Shown here piece by piece: positions 61,120 through 64,000 of a DNA stretch of 64,000 nucleotides. Position numbers and translations under genes: made by a program. The stretch is taken from positions 1,116,001 to 1,180,000 of the forward strand of contig NZ_JACIVI010000001.1 of the NCBI RefSeq assembly GCF_014145335.1. Direction: 5' to 3'. The DNA is from Aquariibacter albus. GTDB lineage: Bacteria > Pseudomonadota > Gammaproteobacteria > Burkholderiales > Burkholderiaceae_C. How positions within the stretch are numbered: position 1 is the first letter of the stretch; each line of letters begins with the position of its first letter. The notes beneath the pieces were generated by a model. The model was not told where the DNA came from and did no database searches. It saw only the letters and a program-made list of their open reading frames with translations.

Positions 61120-63921
61120 TCAGTGCGCTTCATCCCAGTTCCGCCCCACCCCCGGCTCGGCCAGCAGAGGCACGGCCAGTTGCGCCACGCCGGCCATGCG
61201 GGCGGGCACCTCGGCCTTGACCCAGTCCAGCTCGGCCTCGGGCACCTCCAGCACCAGTTCGTCATGCACCTGCATGACCATGCGGCTGGCGCGGCCCTCG
61301 GCATCGAGCTGGTCCTGCACGGCGACCATGGCCAGCTTGATCAGGTCGGCCGCCGTGCCCTGCATGGGCGCGTTGATGGCCTGGCGCTCGGCGGCGGTGC
61401 GGCGCGGGCCGTTGCCGCCGCGGATCTCGGGCAGGTGCACGCGGCGGCCGAAGAAGGTCTCGACATAGCCCTGTTCGCGGGCCTGCTCGCGGATCGTGTC
61501 CATGTAGCGCTTCACGCCGGCGAAGCGGTCGAAATAGCGCTCGATGTAGTCCTTGGCGGCCTTCTGCTCGATGCCCAGGGCGCTGGCCAGGCCGAAGGCG
61601 CCCATGCCGTAGATCAGGCCGAAGTTGATGGTCTTGGCGTAGCGGCGCTGCTCGGGGCTGACCTGGTCGACGGGGACGCCGAACACCTCCGAGGCGGTGG
61701 CGCGGTGCACGTCCAGGCCCTGCTCGAAGGCGCGGACCAGGGCCGGGTCGCCGCTGAGGTGGGCCATGATGCGCAGCTCGATCTGCGAGTAGTCGCAGCT
61801 CACCAGCACATGCCCCGGCGGGGCGATGAAGGCTTCGCGGATGCGCCGGCCCTCGGCCGTGCGGATGGGGATGTTCTGCAGATTGGGGTCGCTGCTGGCG
61901 AGCCGGCCGGTCACGGCCACGGCCTGCGCGTAGTGGGTGTGCACGCGGCCGGTGGCGGGGTTGACCATGCCGGGCAGCTTGTCGGTGTAGGTGCCCTTGA
62001 GCTTGGCCAGGCTGCGGTGGGCCAGGATGGTGGCCGGCAGCGGGTGGTCGGCGGCCAGCTTCTCCAGCACCTCCTCGTCGGTGGACGGCGCGCCGCTGGC
62101 GGTCTTCTTCAGCACCGGCAGCTTCTGCTGGCTGAACAGGATCTCGCCGATCTGCTTGGGGCTGCCCAGGTTGAAGGGCTGGCCCGCCAGCTCGTAGGCC
62201 TTGGCCTCCAGCGCGAGCATGCGCTCGGCCAGCTCGCGGCTTTGCTGGCCGAGCAGGGCGCTGTCGATCAGCACGCCGTGGCGCTCGATGCGCTGCAGCA
62301 CGCGCGAGGCCGGCATCTCGATGCGCTCGTAGACCTCGCGCAGCCGCGGCGCCTGCTGGAGCTGCGGCCACAGCACCTGGTGGACGTGCAGCGTCATGTC
62401 GCTGTCCTCGCCCGAGTAGCGGGTGGCGGTGTCGAGGTCGACCTGGGCGAAGGGAATCTGCTGCGCCCCCTTGCCGGCCACCTGCTCGTAGCTCAGGCCC
62501 GTGCGATTGAGGTGGCGGCTGGCCAGGCTCTCCAGGCTGTGGGCCTTGTGGGCTTCGAGCACATAGCTCTGCAGCAGGGTGTCGTGGGCATAGCCGGCGA
62601 CCGTGAGGCCGTGGTTGGCGAAGACATGCTGGTCGTACTTGATGTGCTGGCCGAGCTTGGCGCGGGCCGGGTCTTCCAGCCAGGGACGCAGGCGGTCCAG
62701 CACGGCCTGCAGCGGGAGTTGCTCAGGCGCACCGGGGTAGTCGTGGGCCAGGGGGATGTAGCAGGCCTCGCCCGGCTGCACGCTGAAGGACAGGCCGACG
62801 ATGCGGGCACGCAGGCTGTCCAGGCTGTCGGTCTCGGTGTCCAGCGCGACCAGCTCGGCGGCCTGGAGGCGGGCGAACCAGCGCTCGAAGGCCTCCCAGC
62901 TGGTGATGCATTCATGCACCGGTGTGCCGATGGGCGGGATGAGGGGCGCCGCGTCGGCGGCGTCGGCCGCGGGAGGCGTCGCCGGGGCGGCCTCGCCCTC
63001 GGCAGGCGTGGCTGCCGGCGAGGCGGGCGCCACGGCCGGCAGCTCGACGCCCAGCGCGCCGGCCAGCTCCTTGCCCCAGGTCCTGAAGCCATGGCGGGCG
63101 TAGAAGTCGAGCAGGGCCTCGGCTGGTGCGTCCTGCCAGACCAGGCCGTCCCAGGCCGGCCAGCCGGGCAGGCTGGGCGCCAGGTCGCAGTCGCACTTGA
63201 CGGTGACCAGGCTGCGGGCGGTGGGCAGCCAGTCCAGGGCCTCGCGCAGCTTCTCGCCGGCCACGCCCTTGATGGAAGGGGCCGCGGCGATGACGCCGTC
63301 GAGCGAGCCATGCTCGGCAATCCACTTGGCCGCCGTCTTGGGGCCGACCTTCTCCACGCCGGGCACGTTGTCCACGGCATCGCCCATGAGCGTCAGGTAG
63401 TCGACGATGCGTTCGGGCGGCACGCCGAACTTGGCCTGCACGCCGTCCGGGTCCAGGCGTTCGCCACTCATGGTGTTGATGAGGCTGACGTGGACGTCGA
63501 CGAGCTGGGCCAGGTCCTTGTCGCCGGTGGAGATGACGACCGTCTCGCCGCGCGCGGCCGCCGCGCGGGCCAGGGTGCCGATCACGTCGTCGGCCTCGAT
63601 GCCGGGCTGCACGATGACCGGCCAGCCGAGCAGGCGCACCACCTCGTGGATGGGCTCGATCTGGCGCCGCAGGTCCTCGGGCATGGCGCTGCGCTGGGCC
63701 TTGTAGGCGGGATAGAGCGCATCCCGGAAGGTCGGGCCGGAGGCGTCGAAGACGCAGGCGGCATGGGCGGCCGGAAACTGCTCGCGCAGGCGCTTGAGCA
63801 TGGCGACCATGCCGTGCACGGCGCCGGTGGGCAGTCCGCCGGGGCCGCGCAGGTCCGGCAGGGCGTGGTAGGCGCGGTAGAGGTAGCTGGAGCCGTCGAC
63901 CAGCAGCAGGGAGGTGCTCAT
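61120..63921 (-). CDS. polA: DNA polymerase I
   Basis: A 933-residue Pol I with all three activities. The N-terminal 5'-3' exonuclease begins LLLVDGSSYLYRAYHALPD (residues 1-290). The 3'-5' proofreading domain (about 360-550) has intact residues: ALDTETDSLDSL, KYDQHVFANHG and YSGEDSDMTL. The polymerase has motif A SCDYSQIELRIMAHLSGD, motif B RRYAKTINFGLIYGMGAFGL and motif C MQVHDELVLEVPE (about residue 886). It functions in Okazaki-fragment maturation and repair. The ATG at 63921 is supported by the conserved start; an in-frame extension to 63996 has none. It converges on the NYN gene. Confidence 0.97.
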   Translation of the reverse strand: MSTSLLLVDGSSYLYRAYHALPDLRGPGGLPTGAVHGMVAMLKRLREQFPAAHAACVFDASGPTFRDALYPAYKAQRSAMPEDLRRQIEPIHEVVRLLGWPVIVQPGIEADDVIGTLARAAAARGETVVISTGDKDLAQLVDVHVSLINTMSGERLDPDGVQAKFGVPPERIVDYLTLMGDAVDNVPGVEKVGPKTAAKWIAEHGSLDGVIAAAPSIKGVAGEKLREALDWLPTARSLVTVKCDCDLAPSLPGWPAWDGLVWQDAPAEALLDFYARHGFRTWGKELAGALGVELPAVAPASPAATPAEGEAAPATPPAADAADAAPLIPPIGTPVHECITSWEAFERWFARLQAAELVALDTETDSLDSLRARIVGLSFSVQPGEACYIPLAHDYPGAPEQLPLQAVLDRLRPWLEDPARAKLGQHIKYDQHVFANHGLTVAGYAHDTLLQSYVLEAHKAHSLESLASRHLNRTGLSYEQVAGKGAQQIPFAQVDLDTATRYSGEDSDMTLHVHQVLWPQLQQAPRLREVYERIEMPASRVLQRIERHGVLIDSALLGQQSRELAERMLALEAKAYELAGQPFNLGSPKQIGEILFSQQKLPVLKKTASGAPSTDEEVLEKLAADHPLPATILAHRSLAKLKGTYTDKLPGMVNPATGRVHTHYAQAVAVTGRLASSDPNLQNIPIRTAEGRRIREAFIAPPGHVLVSCDYSQIELRIMAHLSGDPALVRAFEQGLDVHRATASEVFGVPVDQVSPEQRRYAKTINFGLIYGMGAFGLASALGIEQKAAKDYIERYFDRFAGVKRYMDTIREQAREQGYVETFFGRRVHLPEIRGGNGPRRTAAERQAINAPMQGTAADLIKLAMVAVQDQLDAEGRASRMVMQVHDELVLEVPEAELDWVKAEVPARMAGVAQLAVPLLAEPGVGRNWDEAH

Positions 63922-63971
63922 GCCGGCATTGTCGATGCCGCACCGTGGCGGGGGGCCGTCGGGGGGGCTCC

Positions 63972-64000
63972 TACAATCCGGGCCATGCGCGCTCACCCCC
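63972..64000 (+). promoter_or_regulatory. Candidate promoter and start of a divergent gene cut by the window edge
   Basis: TACAAT (63972-63977) is a good -10 box. An ATG follows at 63985 and opens a frame (MRAHP) that runs off the window, so the transcript would be nearly leaderless. The gene cannot be identified from five codons. Confidence 0.35.

Overview
This is a high-GC, densely packed chromosomal segment of a Gram-negative beta-proteobacterium. It most likely comes from the Burkholderiales, near the Rubrivivax/Leptothrix/Ideonella (Sphaerotilaceae) group. The signs are GC-rich third codon positions, a Burkholderiales-type porin ending in Phe, an EarP/EF-P arginine-rhamnosylation pair, lipid A (LpxH) genes, a single-chain GcvP behind a tandem glycine riboswitch, and a type IV pilus ATPase fragment. 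The genus is an inference; the class is well supported.

Layout. 1-2.4 kb: the end of pilU, then dapE (lysine/peptidoglycan) and prmB. 2.4-9.4 kb (minus strand): a heavy-metal RND efflux operon (outer-membrane factor, lipoprotein adaptor, pump) ending in a PII-like gene and preceded by an unassigned membrane protein rich in Pro with Cys/His at its end. 9.5-11.5 kb: a YheS-type ABC-F protein. 11.6-18.2 kb: tandem glycine riboswitch, gcvT-gcvH-gcvP, then sdaA, so excess glycine is cleaved and the resulting serine can be deaminated. 18.4-23.2 kb: a translationally coupled TldD/TldE-type pair and a membrane diguanylate cyclase. 23.2-24.9 kb: a tautomerase and a small ORF, divergent from a LysR regulator.

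About 24.9-30.5 kb is an accessory island, visibly AT-richer in parts. It holds a glycosyltransferase-like gene, a membrane O-acyltransferase, an IS5-family and an IS3-family element each carrying a nonsense mutation in a transposase gene, an integron-type attC site, a decayed ORF next to a hairpin, and repeated GTGCCCC motifs beside a tRNA-Ser(GCU). No integron or phage integrase gene is present in the window.

31-64 kb returns to housekeeping genes. These are lysC, tilS, accA, an AlkA-like glycosylase and cysS (minus strand); two cyclophilins, lpxH, an MtfA peptidase and a major porin; a second LpxH-like phosphoesterase and a GT4 glycosyltransferase; ppk1 with a candidate Pho box, sixA and convergent ppx; a ZIP metal transporter, a TonB-C-like lipoprotein and uvrC; earP-efp-mnmC; a photolyase/cryptochrome; a methyltransferase divergent from a NYN-domain protein; and polA. 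Regulatory features worth noting are the long hairpin-bearing linker of the glycine riboswitch, a terminator whose U-tract touches the mnmC start codon, and a possibly leaderless Pho-controlled ppk1.
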